From: Fodinibacter sp963695175
Lineage (GTDB): Bacteria > Actinomycetota > Actinomycetes > Actinomycetales > Dermatophilaceae
DNA: 64,000 nucleotides
Direction of reading: 5' to 3'
Assembly: GCA_963695175.1 (NCBI GenBank)
Contig: CAVOGG010000004.1
Coordinates: 558,001-622,000, forward strand
A model generated the notes under the pieces. It saw only the letters and a list, made by a program, of their open reading frames with translations, searched no databases and had not been told where the DNA came from. How positions within the stretch are numbered: position 1 is the first letter of the stretch; the number at the start of each line of letters is the position of its first letter. Positions 33,884 through 43,046 of this stretch are shown here, piece after piece. A program made the position numbers and the translations under genes.

Positions 33884-35338
33884 TCAGTAGGCGAACTCGA
33901 GCGGGGCGTCCTCGCCCTTGCTCGCGGGGTCGACGGGCTCCTCGAAGGGATCGGCGCCACGGCGGACGTAGGTCAGGAACAGCTTGACCTCGATGACGGC
34001 GAGCGCCGCGTAGACCAGCGTGTAGGCGATCATCGAGAACCACACCTCACCGGTGCTGACCGACGGCGAGACGCCGGTCGATGTGGTCATCAGGCCGTAG
34101 ACGATCCACGGCTGGCGGCCGACCTCGGTGAAGATCCAGCCCCAGCTGTTCGCGAAGACCGGGGCGAGCGGTGTCAGAACGGCGACCCACACCCACCACC
34201 TCGACACCGGGACGGCTCCCTTGCGGGTGCCCCACAGGGCGAGTGCGGCGAAGATCATCGTGAGGGCCCCCAGGCCGATCATGAACCGGAACGACCAGTA
34301 GGTCAGCGGGATCAGGGGGGTGTAGCTGTCGGCGGTGACCAGGGCGGCGACCTGCGGGCCGTAGCGGGCGGCCACCTGCTGGGCCATCTCCCGCTCGGAG
34401 ACCTTGAGGTCGTTGATGCCCTCGACGGTGCCGTCGAAGCTGCCGGTCGCCATGAAGGAGAGCAGGCCGGGGATCTCGATGATCCGGGTGGCCTCGCTGC
34501 CGTCGAGCGAGCCGATCGACAGCACCGAGAAGGGGGCGTTGCTCGTGGTCTCGTACAGGCCCTCTGCGGCCGCCATCTTCATCGGCTGCACCTCGGTCAT
34601 GATCTTGCCCTGCGCGTCACCGGAGACGATGACGCCGACCGAGGCGACGAGGGCGAGGATCGCGCCGAACCGGGTGGCCCGGCGGTACATGCTCTCGTCG
34701 GGGGTGCCCGCGTGCTTGCGCAGCAGCCAGAGCGCGACACCCATGACCACGCCGCCGCCGACCATGTAGGCCGACAGCATGACGTGCGGGAAGGTCACCA
34801 GCTGCACCTTGTTGGTGAGCACGGCCCAGAAGTCGCTCATCTCGGCACGGCCGGTGGCGGGGTTGAACCGGTACCCGACCGGGTTCTGCATGAAGGAGTT
34901 GGCCGCGAGGATGAAGTACGCCGACAGCACGGTGCCGATGTGCACCAGCCAGATGGCGCCCGCGTGCAGCTTCTCGGGGATGCGGCCCCACCCGAAGATC
35001 CAGATGCCGAGGAAGGTCGACTCCAGGAAGAACGCGAGGAGCGCCTCGAAGGCCAGGGGCGCGCCGAAGATGTCGCCGACGAAGCGTGAGTAGTCGGACC
35101 AGTTCATGCCGAACTGGAACTCCTGCACGATCCCGGTGACGAGCCCCAGGGCGAAGTTGATGATGAAGAGCTTCCCGAAGAACTTGGTGAGCCGGTAGTA
35201 CTCGGGGTTGCGGGTGCGCAGCCACTGGGTGTGGAACACCGCGACGATCAGCGACATCCCGATCGTGATCGGGACGAACAGGAAGTGGTAGACGGTCGTG
35301 ATGGCGAACTGCCACCGGGCAACATCAACGGCATCCAT
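33884..35338 (-). CDS. cydA: Cytochrome bd oxidase subunit I
   Basis: The 484-residue subunit carries haems b558, b595 and d and oxidises quinol. Landmarks are DAVDVARWQFAITTVYHFLF with the haem ligand His near residue 18, GRQPWIVYGLMTT with the conserved GRQPW (quinol site), and LKVSEREMAQQ in a short Q-loop. The overall length and loop place it in the short-Q-loop class found in actinobacteria. ATG 35338 has AGGAG 7 bases upstream; an in-frame ATG at 35377 would add 13 residues and has no such site. It is the first gene of the cyd cluster and diverges from an AraC regulator across 127 bases. Confidence 0.97.
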   Translation of the reverse strand: MDAVDVARWQFAITTVYHFLFVPITIGMSLIVAVFHTQWLRTRNPEYYRLTKFFGKLFIINFALGLVTGIVQEFQFGMNWSDYSRFVGDIFGAPLAFEALLAFFLESTFLGIWIFGWGRIPEKLHAGAIWLVHIGTVLSAYFILAANSFMQNPVGYRFNPATGRAEMSDFWAVLTNKVQLVTFPHVMLSAYMVGGGVVMGVALWLLRKHAGTPDESMYRRATRFGAILALVASVGVIVSGDAQGKIMTEVQPMKMAAAEGLYETTSNAPFSVLSIGSLDGSEATRIIEIPGLLSFMATGSFDGTVEGINDLKVSEREMAQQVAARYGPQVAALVTADSYTPLIPLTYWSFRFMIGLGALTMIFAALALWGTRKGAVPVSRWWVWVAVLTPLAPVFANSWGWIFTEVGRQPWIVYGLMTTSTGVSPSVSTGEVWFSMIAYTLVYAALAVIEVKLFLTYVRRGADPFEEPVDPASKGEDAPLEFAY

Positions 35339-35465
35339 GCTGGACTCCTGGGCAGTCTCAAGCGACGTGACATTCACAAACTACAGGCCGTCGTAGTCGC
35401 CCCTCAACGGCTGGCGTGTGACACGGACCACGCAGGTCAGGCTGACCTGTGGCACCGTTGGACGG

Positions 35466-35900
35466 GTGCAGCGAGACGACCTGGTGCGGCTGCGGCGGGC
35501 GCGCGACCGGATGGACCGCGACTACGCGGAGCCGCTCGACGTGCCGGCGCTCGCGGCCGAGGCCCTGATGTCGGTGGGGCACTTCCACCGCAGCTTCCGC
35601 GAGGCCTACGGCGAGACCCCGTACGCGCACCTGATGACCCGTCGGGTCGAGCGGGCGGCGTGGCTGCTGCGGCAGGGCGAGCTGTCGGTCACCGACGTCT
35701 GCATGGAGGTCGGTTGTACCTCGCTCGGCTCGTTCAGCGCCCGGTTCACCCAGCTGATGGGTGAGACGCCGAGCGACTACCGGGCGCGGTCGCACGACGA
35801 CCGCCGCGGCATCCCGGCCTGTGTCGCCAAGCAGGTCGACCGGCCCACGCGCGCGAGTCGGTCAGGATCGAAGAAGCGCCCAGCCGTGGCCGGTGCCTAA
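35466..35900 (+). CDS. Short AraC-family regulator (HTH-only)
   Basis: The 144-residue protein consists essentially of the two-helix-turn-helix AraC module: LDVPALAAEALMSVGHFHRSFREAYG, ARLM-type linker, and the second HTH DVCMEVGCTSLGSFSARFTQLMGETPSDYR, followed by a basic tail. It lacks the sensor domain of larger members. It starts at GTG 35466 (no Shine-Dalgarno sequence; CACCGT 7 bases before). It is followed 10 bases later by a VOC protein. AraC-plus-VOC pairs are common in actinobacteria, so it probably controls its neighbour. Confidence 0.9.
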   Translation: MQRDDLVRLRRARDRMDRDYAEPLDVPALAAEALMSVGHFHRSFREAYGETPYAHLMTRRVERAAWLLRQGELSVTDVCMEVGCTSLGSFSARFTQLMGETPSDYRARSHDDRRGIPACVAKQVDRPTRASRSGSKKRPAVAGA

Positions 35901-35910
35901 CCTCGACCCC

Positions 35911-36417
35911 ATGGACACCACCACCAGCACCGCATCACAGGACGACGCGGCGACCGCCGGGATGCCGGCCGCCTCCGGTTCGCCGGCCACCGCGTCGCTC
36001 GCCGTCGCCAACTGCTTCCTCGTCGTCGACGACCACGAGAAGGCGCTCACCTTCTACCGCGACGTGCTCGGCTTCACCGTGACCAAGGACGTCAGCATGG
36101 GCGATTTCCGCTGGCTCACGGTCGCGACGCCGCTGCAGCCCGAGCTCGAGATCACCATCCAGTCGGTGGGTGGCGGCCCGGGCGTCAGCGAGGAGGACCG
36201 CGCCGCGATCGACACGCTGCTGGCGAAGGGTCTGCTCACGCCGCTGATCTTCCGCTGCGACGACGTCGACGCGCTCTTCGAGCACGTGCAGGCGTCCGGC
36301 CAGGCGGAGGTGCTCCAGGAGCCCGTCGACCAGTTCTACGGCGTGCGCGACTGCGCGTTCCGAGACCCGGCCGGCAACATGCTGCGGTTCAACGCAGCGC
36401 TGCCCGACAAGCCCTGA
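35911..36417 (+). CDS. VOC-family (glyoxalase/bleomycin-resistance fold) protein
   Basis: The 168-residue protein has an extended N-terminal segment rich in Thr/Ala (residues 1-30), then a full VOC domain: VANCFLVVDDHEKALTFYRDVLGF, LTPLIFRCDDVDALFEHVQ and YGVRDCAFRDPAGNMLRF. The pattern is that of dioxygenase/lyase-like or antibiotic-binding members. The stop codon TAA of the upstream AraC gene lies in the TAACCT box 7 bases before ATG 35911, so this gene may also be transcribed alone without a leader. Confidence 0.88.
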   Translation: MDTTTSTASQDDAATAGMPAASGSPATASLAVANCFLVVDDHEKALTFYRDVLGFTVTKDVSMGDFRWLTVATPLQPELEITIQSVGGGPGVSEEDRAAIDTLLAKGLLTPLIFRCDDVDALFEHVQASGQAEVLQEPVDQFYGVRDCAFRDPAGNMLRFNAALPDKP

Positions 36418-36427
36418 CCCGGCCCCG

Positions 36428-37447
36428 TCACCCCTCGGGGTAGCCGTGCGGGTTGCGGCTCTGCCACCGCCAGGTGTCGGCGCACATGTCGTCGACGGTG
36501 CGGGTGGCCCGCCAGCCCAGCTCGGCCTCGGCGCGTGACGGGTCGGCGTACGAGGCCGCGACGTCGCCGGGGCGCCGGGCGACGATCTCGTAGGGCAGCT
36601 CGTGGCCACACGCCTGCTCGAACGCGTGCAGCAGCTCGAGCACCGAGGTGCCGTGGCCGGTGCCGATGTTCCAGGTCGACACCGGGGCGTCGGTGCGGGT
36701 CAGGCGGTTCAGCGCAGCGACGTGGCCGGCGGCGAGGTCGTCGACGTGGATGTAGTCGCGCACCCCGGTGCCGTCGGGTGTGGGGTAGTCGCCGCCGTAG
36801 ATCGACAGCTTCTCGAGCCGGCCGACGGCCACCTGGGCGATGTACGGCATCAGGTTGTTGGGCACGTCGGAGGGGTCCTCGCCGATCGTGCCGGACGGGT
36901 GGGCGCCGACCGGGTTGAAGTAGCGCAGCAGGCCGATCCGCCAGTGCGGGTCGGCGGCCGCGACGTCGCGCAGGATCTGCTCCTGCATCACCTTGGTCCA
37001 GCCGTACGGGTTGGTCGCGGAGGTCGGCAGGTCCTCGGTCATCGGCACCGGCGCGTCGGCACCGTAGACGGTGGCCGACGACGAGAACACCATCGTCGAG
37101 ACCCCGTGCCGGCGCATCGCGCGCACCAGGGAGAACGTGGAGCCGATGTTGTTCTCGTAGTACTCCAGGGGCTTGGCGACGCTCTCGCCGACCGCCTTGA
37201 ACCCGGCGAAGTGGATGACCGCGTCGATCTGCTCGTGCGCGAAGAGGTGCTCGGTCTTGTCGTGGTCGGTGAGGTCGAAGGACCGCACGTCGAGCGGCTG
37301 CCCGGTCAGCGCCTCGACGCGGCCGACGACCGAGGGCTTCGCGTTGGCGAAGGAGTCGACGACGACGACCTCGTGGCCGGCCGCGACGAGCTGGACGACG
37401 GTGTGGGAGCCGATGTAACCGGCACCGCCGGAGACGAGCACGCGCAT
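36428..37447 (-). CDS. galE: UDP-glucose 4-epimerase
   Basis: The 339-residue short-chain dehydrogenase-fold enzyme interconverts UDP-glucose and UDP-galactose with bound NAD. The nucleotide motif is GGAGYIGSH (residues 7-15); the active site is Ser/Thr in SSSATVYG and Tyr/Lys in NPYGWTK. RYFNPVGAHPSG, GTGVRDYIHVDDLA and the C-terminal EIVARRPGDVAASYAD complete the family. TAGGTT lies 7 bases before the ATG with no Shine-Dalgarno sequence, indicating a leaderless transcript. Confidence 0.95.
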   Translation of the reverse strand: MRVLVSGGAGYIGSHTVVQLVAAGHEVVVVDSFANAKPSVVGRVEALTGQPLDVRSFDLTDHDKTEHLFAHEQIDAVIHFAGFKAVGESVAKPLEYYENNIGSTFSLVRAMRRHGVSTMVFSSSATVYGADAPVPMTEDLPTSATNPYGWTKVMQEQILRDVAAADPHWRIGLLRYFNPVGAHPSGTIGEDPSDVPNNLMPYIAQVAVGRLEKLSIYGGDYPTPDGTGVRDYIHVDDLAAGHVAALNRLTRTDAPVSTWNIGTGHGTSVLELLHAFEQACGHELPYEIVARRPGDVAASYADPSRAEAELGWRATRTVDDMCADTWRWQSRNPHGYPEG

Positions 37448-37505
37448 GGCCTCGAACCTATCCTGCGTGCGGGTGGGCTTCGGCGTCGGGCGTGGGTGCT
37501 GCCCG

Positions 37506-37892
37506 TCAGTCGTCGTCCGGCAGGACGATGTTGAGCACCCACGACACGAAGGTGATCACGACGGCGGCGAGCACGGCATCCCAGAAGAACTCGTCGATGG
37601 TGAAGTCGAGGTTCAGCCAGTCACAGACCCACTCGGTGATCTGCAGCATGAACGCGTTCACGATGAAGGTGAACAGGCCCAGGGTCAGGACGATGAACGG
37701 GAGCGAGAAGAGCCTCACGATCGGCTTGATGAACGCGTTGACGACGCCGAACACCAGCGCGACGAACAGCACCGTCAGGAGCTTGTTCGGCCACGTGCTG
37801 TCGCCGTTGGCCAGGTTCACGCCGGGGATGACCAGCGCGGCCAGCCAGAGCGCGAGGCCGTTGACGACGACCCGGATCAGGAAGTTCTTCAC
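37506..37892 (-). CDS. YvlD/PF04020 phage-holin-family four-helix membrane protein
   Basis: The 128-residue protein has four membrane helices: residues 5-22, 38-58, 62-85 and 105-125. It carries the family pattern NFLIRVVVNGLALWL, LTVLFVALVFGVVNAFIKPIV and LTLGLFTFIVNAFML. Despite the family name, these chromosomal proteins are not part of a phage here; their role in the envelope is unknown. It starts at GTG 37892 with CACAAT 6 bases before it. It is downstream of nothing obvious and stands 58 bases before galE on the same strand. Confidence 0.85.
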   Translation of the reverse strand: MKNFLIRVVVNGLALWLAALVIPGVNLANGDSTWPNKLLTVLFVALVFGVVNAFIKPIVRLFSLPFIVLTLGLFTFIVNAFMLQITEWVCDWLNLDFTIDEFFWDAVLAAVVITFVSWVLNIVLPDDD

Positions 37893-37981
37893 CGGCGCAT
37901 TGTGGCACGTGGGGCTGCCGTGACTGGCTGGTTCGAGTGGGTCCGCCGGGGGGATGTCGGGGGTTCCCTACAGTGGTCGCC

Positions 37982-39109
37982 ATGACCGACGACCCCCGAG
38001 CCGCCGTCCCCGAGCCGGGTTCCGCTGAGCCCGCGGTGCACCTGCGCAGCGCCCTCGACGCGCTCCCGACCTACACGCCCGGCCGGCCGGCCGCGGCCCA
38101 GCCCGGCGTGACGGCATACAAGATCAGCAGCAACGAGAACCCGTACCCGCCACTGCCCTCGGTGCTCGACGTCGTGCGCGAGGCGGCAGGTTCGATGAAC
38201 CGGTACCCCGACATGGCTGTCTCGGCACTGACCGAGGCGCTGGCGGAGCGCCTCGACGTGCCGGCCGGGCGGCTGGCGCTCGGGCCGGGGTCGGTGGGGG
38301 TGCTCGGGCAGCTCATCGCGGCGACCTGTGACCCGGGCGACGAGGTGGTGTTCGCCTGGCGCTCGTTCGAGGCGTACCCGATCCTCGTGACCCTGGCCGG
38401 CGCGGTGCCGGTGCAGGTGCCGCTCGGGGCCGGTGAGCGACACGACCTGGCCGCGATGGCGGCGGCGATCACGCCGCGCACGCGGATGGTGCTGGTCTGC
38501 ACGCCGAACAACCCGACGGGCACGGTGGTGGGCGACGCCGAGCTCGAGGTGTTCCTCGAGCAGGTGCCCTCGGACGTGCTCGTGGTCATCGACGAGGCCT
38601 ACGTGGAGTTCGTGACGGCGCCGGACTCGCCGGACGCGCTCGCGATCCACCGGTCCCGGCCGAACGTCGCGGTGCTGCGGACGTTCTCGAAGGCCTACGG
38701 GCTCGCGGGGCTGCGGGTCGGGTATGCCGTGGCGCACGAGCCGCTCGCGGAGGCGCTGCGCAAGGCCGCCATCCCGTTCGGGGTGAACTCGCTGGCGCAG
38801 GTGGCGGCGGTGGCTTCGCTGGAGGCGTTCGACGAGCTCGACGTCAGGGTCAAGGAGCTCGTGGGTGAGCGCGCCCGGGTGGTCGAGGCGCTGTCGGCTC
38901 AGGGGTGGTCGCTGCCGGATGCGCAGGCGAACTTCGTCTGGTTCGGGCTCGGCGAGCTGACCGCGGAGTTCGCGGCGGCGTGCGAGGCGGCTGGTCTGAC
39001 CGTGCGGCCGTACGGCACGGACGGTGCGCGCGCGACGATCGGTGAGCGGGAGGCGAACGACCGGCTGATCGAGGTGGCGGGGGCGTTCTACGCCAGCCGC
39101 TGGGGCTGA
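37982..39109 (+). CDS. hisC: Histidinol-phosphate aminotransferase-like PLP enzyme
   Basis: The 375-residue class I/II aminotransferase matches HisC: ISSNENPYPPLPSV at about residue 45, CTPNNPTGTVVG, IDEAYVEFV, and RTFSKAYGLAGLRVGYA with the PLP lysine near residue 237. It would transaminate imidazole-acetol phosphate or an aromatic 2-oxoacid. The his operon is not nearby, so a Phe/Tyr aminotransferase role (HisC/AroT type) is equally possible. TACAGT lies 7 bases before ATG 37982. Confidence 0.88.
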   Translation: MTDDPRAAVPEPGSAEPAVHLRSALDALPTYTPGRPAAAQPGVTAYKISSNENPYPPLPSVLDVVREAAGSMNRYPDMAVSALTEALAERLDVPAGRLALGPGSVGVLGQLIAATCDPGDEVVFAWRSFEAYPILVTLAGAVPVQVPLGAGERHDLAAMAAAITPRTRMVLVCTPNNPTGTVVGDAELEVFLEQVPSDVLVVIDEAYVEFVTAPDSPDALAIHRSRPNVAVLRTFSKAYGLAGLRVGYAVAHEPLAEALRKAAIPFGVNSLAQVAAVASLEAFDELDVRVKELVGERARVVEALSAQGWSLPDAQANFVWFGLGELTAEFAAACEAAGLTVRPYGTDGARATIGEREANDRLIEVAGAFYASRWG

Positions 39110-41076
39110 AGCCGGCTGGCAGGTCGGCCACGGTGCCGAGGCCGCGGTGCGTTCGGGTGGAGGCCGGGATGCTGGTCGCCTCGAATTCGGTTGTCCACAG
39201 GGCGTGTTCGCGCTCGCGGTTTGTCCACAGGTGGCCTCCGGCCGGGGTGGGGTGTCAGTGGACGTGTGTACGATTAGTGCATGGATGGGGCATCGCTTGA
39301 GGGCCGGGTCGTGGACCCGGGTTCGGTTGCGCCGCAGTGGATTTACGGTGGCGCGCCGGATGCCGTGAGCGCGCCTGACGGTGCGGTGGCGTCGTTGCGC
39401 GTGGGCGGTGCTGGCGGGCCGTCGGGGTCCTCTGCGAGCGTGACCGGTGCGGGTGCGGTCGGGACGGTGGCGGCGTTCCGGGGGTGGCTGGCGGGGGTGG
39501 GTGTGGGCTCGTTGTCGGATCGGGAGCGGGTGGATCTGGTCGCCGAGCTGGAGCGGGTGAAGGGGGCGGCGTCGGCGGCGCAGGCGCGGGCCACGGATGC
39601 GCTGCGCTGCTCGCGGGAGGTGGTGGCGCCGCAGGACGTGGGCCGGTCGGTGGGGTCGGTGGTGGCGTTGGCGCGGCGGGAGTCGCCGAGCATGGGGGAC
39701 CGGTTCGTGGGGTTGGCTCGGGCGTTGGTGCACGAGATGCCGGCCACGATGACCGCCCTGTCGCGCGGGCAGTGCAGTGAGCGGGTCGCGGTGGCGGTGG
39801 TCCAGGCCACCGCCACGTTGAGCGTGGCGGACCGCGCCGAGGTGGATGCCCGGGTGGGTCCGTTGTTGGGCCGGCTCGGGGTGAAGGCGGCCGGTGGGGC
39901 CGCGAGGCGGGTCGCGGCCGAGCTGGACGCGGCGAGCGTGGTGGCCCGGATGGAGGCAGCGGTGCGGTCGCGGCGGGTCAGTGTGCGCCCGGCCCCGGAC
40001 GGGATGGCGTACCTGAGCGTGCTGGGCCCGCTCAAGGACGTGGTCGGGGCGTACGCGGCGGTGCAGGCCCGCGCCCGGGCCGTGGTCAGTGGCCAGTGCG
40101 CGGAGGAGGGGCCGGCGGGTCGGGGGGTGGGTGCGGTCGCGGCGGACACCGCGCTACAGGTGTTGTCCGGGCGCCAGGTGGGGCAGGCCCAGCCGGTGGA
40201 GGTGCACCTGGTGCTCACCGACCGGGCCCTGCTCGGGGTCGGGGACCCGGACCGTTCGGTGATGGAACCGGCCAGGATCCCCGGTCACGGGTCGGTCCCG
40301 GCCCCGGTCGCCCGGGCCTGGCTGCGTGAAGGGGTGGATCTCCCCGCGACGATCGGCTCCTCGACCGAGGTCGGAGCCGGTGACGGTGACGGTGGAGCCG
40401 CGACGGGACCGGCCCGGCACTCGCCCCCGGTTGCCGGTGGCGCCCCACCACCGGGTGACCCGCCGGGACGGACCCGCTCGAGCGGGGACGGACCTGCGGC
40501 GCGAACGGGGTGGCGCGGGTGTGGCTGCGCCGGTTGTACACCACCCCGGACGGTCGCGACCTGGTCGCGATGGACTCGCGGCGGCGGTTGTTCGGTGGCT
40601 TGCTGCGCCGGATGCTGGTGCTGCGTGATGACGTGTGCACCACGCCGTGGTGCGAGGCGCCGATCGTGCACGCCGACCACGCCACCGCTGTCCGGGAGGG
40701 CGGGCTGACCGGGTTCGGGGAGGGCAACGGCAAGTGCGCCCGGTGCAACCAGACCAAGGAAGCCCCCGGCTGGCGAACCCGAGTGATCACCCGAGACGCG
40801 AGCCACGGCGACCCCGGCCGCGGACCGTGACCGGGACCGAGATCCTGTCCGCGACTGCGACGGCGACGGCGACGTCCAGGGCAGCGGTCGAGGCTGGCCA
40901 GGCGGGTGGTGCAGGTGACCACGCCGCTGGGGCACCAGTACGAGTCCGAACCACCACCACTGCTCGGCTGGGGAACCCAGAGCCCAAGTTGGGCGAGCAC
41001 CAGGACCGGGGCGGACGAAGCGGACAGGGCGGTCTGGCCAGGCAGCGCGTTCACGGACCCGAACCCGACCCTGGAA

Positions 41077-41165
41077 CGGACAGCGACAGCGACACCGACG
41101 CCCACGCTGGAACCGACACCGACACCGACGCCGACGCCGACACCGACACCGACACGGACGCCGGA
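41077..41165. repeat. Hexanucleotide-type simple repeat in the HNH 3' region
   Basis: An imperfect run of gacacc and gacgcc units (SDTD-, TPTP- or VGVG-like in the different frames) covers about 90 bases. It lies between the HNH core and the duplicated 3' end and would encode a Thr-Pro-rich linker in the presumed frame. No array of spaced identical repeats is present, so it is not CRISPR. Confidence 0.75.
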
Positions 41166-41286
41166 GCCGAGGCGGCTAACGCGGCGCGACGGAGGGCACG
41201 AGGCTGGACCGGCGCACCAGCACAAGCGGGCGCTTCGACGGCAGCGAGCGAGCGCGTCCGGCGCTGGTGACGCGGCGACGCCGGGT

Positions 41287-41411
41287 CACCAGCCACCTCG
41301 AACGCCAGCTGTGCCGGTTCCTCACGTGACGGGTATCCGCTGGCGCCGCCCGCAGCCGCCTGCGACGCGGCCGCCGCGAGACACCAGCCACCTCGAACGC
41401 CAGCTGTGCCG
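41287..41411. repeat. Tandem duplication of the HNH gene's 3' end (30-base identical cores)
   Basis: An identical 30-base core (caccagccacctcgaacgcc and the following 10 bases) occurs at 41287-41316 and 41382-41411, 95 bases apart, with similar flanks. Each encodes TSHLERQLCR(F/Y)LT followed by a stop. The 95-base offset is not a multiple of three, so the two copies are in different frames. It records a tandem duplication of the gene's last exon-like segment. Confidence 0.8.
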
Positions 41412-41489
41412 CTACCTGACCTGACCGGACCGGACCGGAGCCGACCTGAGCTGGCTGGCCTGACCTGGCCTGGCCTGAGCGGTGGTCAG

Positions 41490-42995
41490 TCAGCCGGCGA
41501 GGTCGGACTCCGCGACGACGCGTAGCGCCTGCGCCGCGATCGTCAGGGCCGGGTTCATCGCGGCCGACGACGGGAAGAAGCCGGCGTCGACCACCCACAG
41601 GTTGTCGAGGTCGTGCGCCTTGCAGTGGGCGTCGAGCACGCTGAGCCGCGGATCGACCCCAGCGACGACGGTGCCGCACATGTGGCTGTTCATGCTGATG
41701 TCGAACGGTTGGGTGAACACCGCGTCGTACCCGGCGTCGCGCATCAGGCGCTTGGTCCGGGCCAGCAGCTTCGCGTGCTGGCGGGTGTTGGTGGCGACGC
41801 GAGTCGTGCGGATCCGCCCGCTCGGGGAGAGGGTGACCCGGTTCGCCGGGTCGGGCAGGTCCTCGGCCATGACCACCCACTCGACCGATCGACGCGCGAT
41901 GCCATTGAGCAGGGGCAGAGGCACCCGGGTCGCCCAGCTCTTCATCATCAGGCCCTGCACCTTGCCGATCGCCTGCACCGTGCCGAGCGGGTGCCCGTCG
42001 CCACCGTCGTGGTACCAGTCGGTCACCATCACGGTCTTCTGGAAGGTCACGTCGTTGTGCCGGTTGAGGTCGACCGCGGCGATGTGCGCGTTGTTGTGCA
42101 TCATGAAGCTGCGGCCGAGCAGGCCCGAGGAGTTGCCGAGCCCCTCGGGGTGCTCCCCGCTCGACGACGCCAGCAGCAGCGCGGCCGAGTTCGCCGCCCC
42201 CGCCGACACCACGAACCGTTGCCCGTGAATGGTGACCGGCCCATTCGGCCCGACCCCGACCGCCTCCACCACCCGTCGGCCCGAACTGTCGGTGACCAGC
42301 CGCTCCACCCGCACCCCGGTGGCCAACCGCGCCGACCCGGTGGCCAGCGCGGGGTCGACCGCGCACACCTCGGCATCCGACTTCGCGCCGAGCCGGCACG
42401 GGAAGCCGTCACAGGTCGCGCACCGCACGCACCGCCCACCAGGCCGCAGGTCGACGCCCATCGCGGTCGACGCCGGGCTCACCCCGGCTGACCGCAGCCG
42501 CTCCACCATCCCGGCGACGTACGGCTCGTGCGGCAGCGCGGCAAAGGGGAACGGTGTGCTGCGCCACGGCTCGGTCGGGTCCGATCCGATGCTGCCGTGA
42601 ACGGCATACAGCCGCTCGGCCTCGCCGTAGAAGGGCTCGAGGTCGGCATAGCGGAACGGCCACGCGGGCGACAGGCCGTCGAGGTGCGCCACCTCCTCGA
42701 AGTCCGACTCCCGGAACCGCGGCAACGACGCACCGTAGACCTTCGTGTTGCCGCCGACCACGTAGTGCACACCGGGGGCGAAGGCCACGCCTGCGCCGTC
42801 CTCCCACAGCTCCGCCGGCTTGTAGCGGCGGCGGATGAACACCTCGTCCGGAGACCAGTTCTCCGGCTCCCGCGGCAGCCGCTCCCCGCGCTCGAGGAGC
42901 AGCACGTCGACCCCGCGCTGGGCGAGCGCCCACGCGGTGGTGCCGCCGCCCATGCCTGAGCCCACCACGACGACGTCGGCCTCGAGGTTCTCCAC
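41490..42995 (-). CDS. GMC-family FAD oxidoreductase
   Basis: The 501-residue flavoenzyme has the FAD-binding ADVVVVGSGMGGGTTAW at its N-terminus, VHYVVGGNTKVYGASLPRF, a middle region with seven cysteines (CVRCATCDGFPC and others), VVSAGAANSAALLL, and the C-terminal active-site area NSHMCGT and NPALTIAAQALRV. It resembles cholesterol-oxidase/GMC dehydrogenases that oxidise an alcohol on a sugar or steroid; the CxxCxxC stretch could hold a cluster or disulfides. GTG 42995 is chosen because GGGAGG precedes it; an earlier GTG at 43025 is possible. The FAD oxidase gene ends 51 bases upstream on the same strand, and a LysR gene diverges from the pair. Confidence 0.88.
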   Translation of the reverse strand: MENLEADVVVVGSGMGGGTTAWALAQRGVDVLLLERGERLPREPENWSPDEVFIRRRYKPAELWEDGAGVAFAPGVHYVVGGNTKVYGASLPRFRESDFEEVAHLDGLSPAWPFRYADLEPFYGEAERLYAVHGSIGSDPTEPWRSTPFPFAALPHEPYVAGMVERLRSAGVSPASTAMGVDLRPGGRCVRCATCDGFPCRLGAKSDAEVCAVDPALATGSARLATGVRVERLVTDSSGRRVVEAVGVGPNGPVTIHGQRFVVSAGAANSAALLLASSSGEHPEGLGNSSGLLGRSFMMHNNAHIAAVDLNRHNDVTFQKTVMVTDWYHDGGDGHPLGTVQAIGKVQGLMMKSWATRVPLPLLNGIARRSVEWVVMAEDLPDPANRVTLSPSGRIRTTRVATNTRQHAKLLARTKRLMRDAGYDAVFTQPFDISMNSHMCGTVVAGVDPRLSVLDAHCKAHDLDNLWVVDAGFFPSSAAMNPALTIAAQALRVVAESDLAG

Positions 42996-43046
42996 GGCCC
43001 TCACCTCCCGCCCCGATCCTGTCACCAGGGCGGGAGGCGCATCCGG

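Larger units (their letters stand above)
39281..41424 (+). pseudogene. DUF222/HNH endonuclease gene (REP13E12-like), disrupted
   Basis: The N-terminal DUF222 part reads from ATG 39281 (SLSDRERVDLVAELERVKGA, HEMPATMTALSRGQCSERVA, GHGSVPAPVARAWLREG). Between about 40460 and 40510 one indel shifts the frame, and VARVWLRRLYTTPDGRDLVAMDSRRRLF and the HNH core (CTTPWCEAPIVHADHATAV, GNGKCARCNQTKEAPGW) continue in the next frame to a TGA at 40828-40830. Past that stop, family-like C-terminal sequence (VTTPLGHQYESEPPPLLG) resumes. The 3' region to 41424 contains simple repeats and a duplicated tail. TACGAT lies 6 bases before the ATG. Such elements are dispersed in actinobacterial genomes; this copy appears dead. 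Confidence 0.85.

Noticed and set aside
32834..35338. A long plus-strand frame over cydAB
   Set aside because: It mirrors the membrane-helix codons of cydA and cydB and is rich in Asp/Gly/Arg/His without motifs.
37506..37892. Prophage holin
   Set aside because: The PF04020 family name is historical. There are no phage genes around it, and the gene lies between galE and hisC.
37889..39733. A 614-codon minus-strand frame over hisC
   Set aside because: It is the shadow of hisC and of the start of the HNH gene; the sequence is Arg/Pro/His-rich with no motifs.
41077..41165. Possible CRISPR array
   Set aside because: The repeat is a short imperfect hexamer run with no spacers, and no cas genes are nearby. 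It lies in the 3' linker of the HNH pseudogene.
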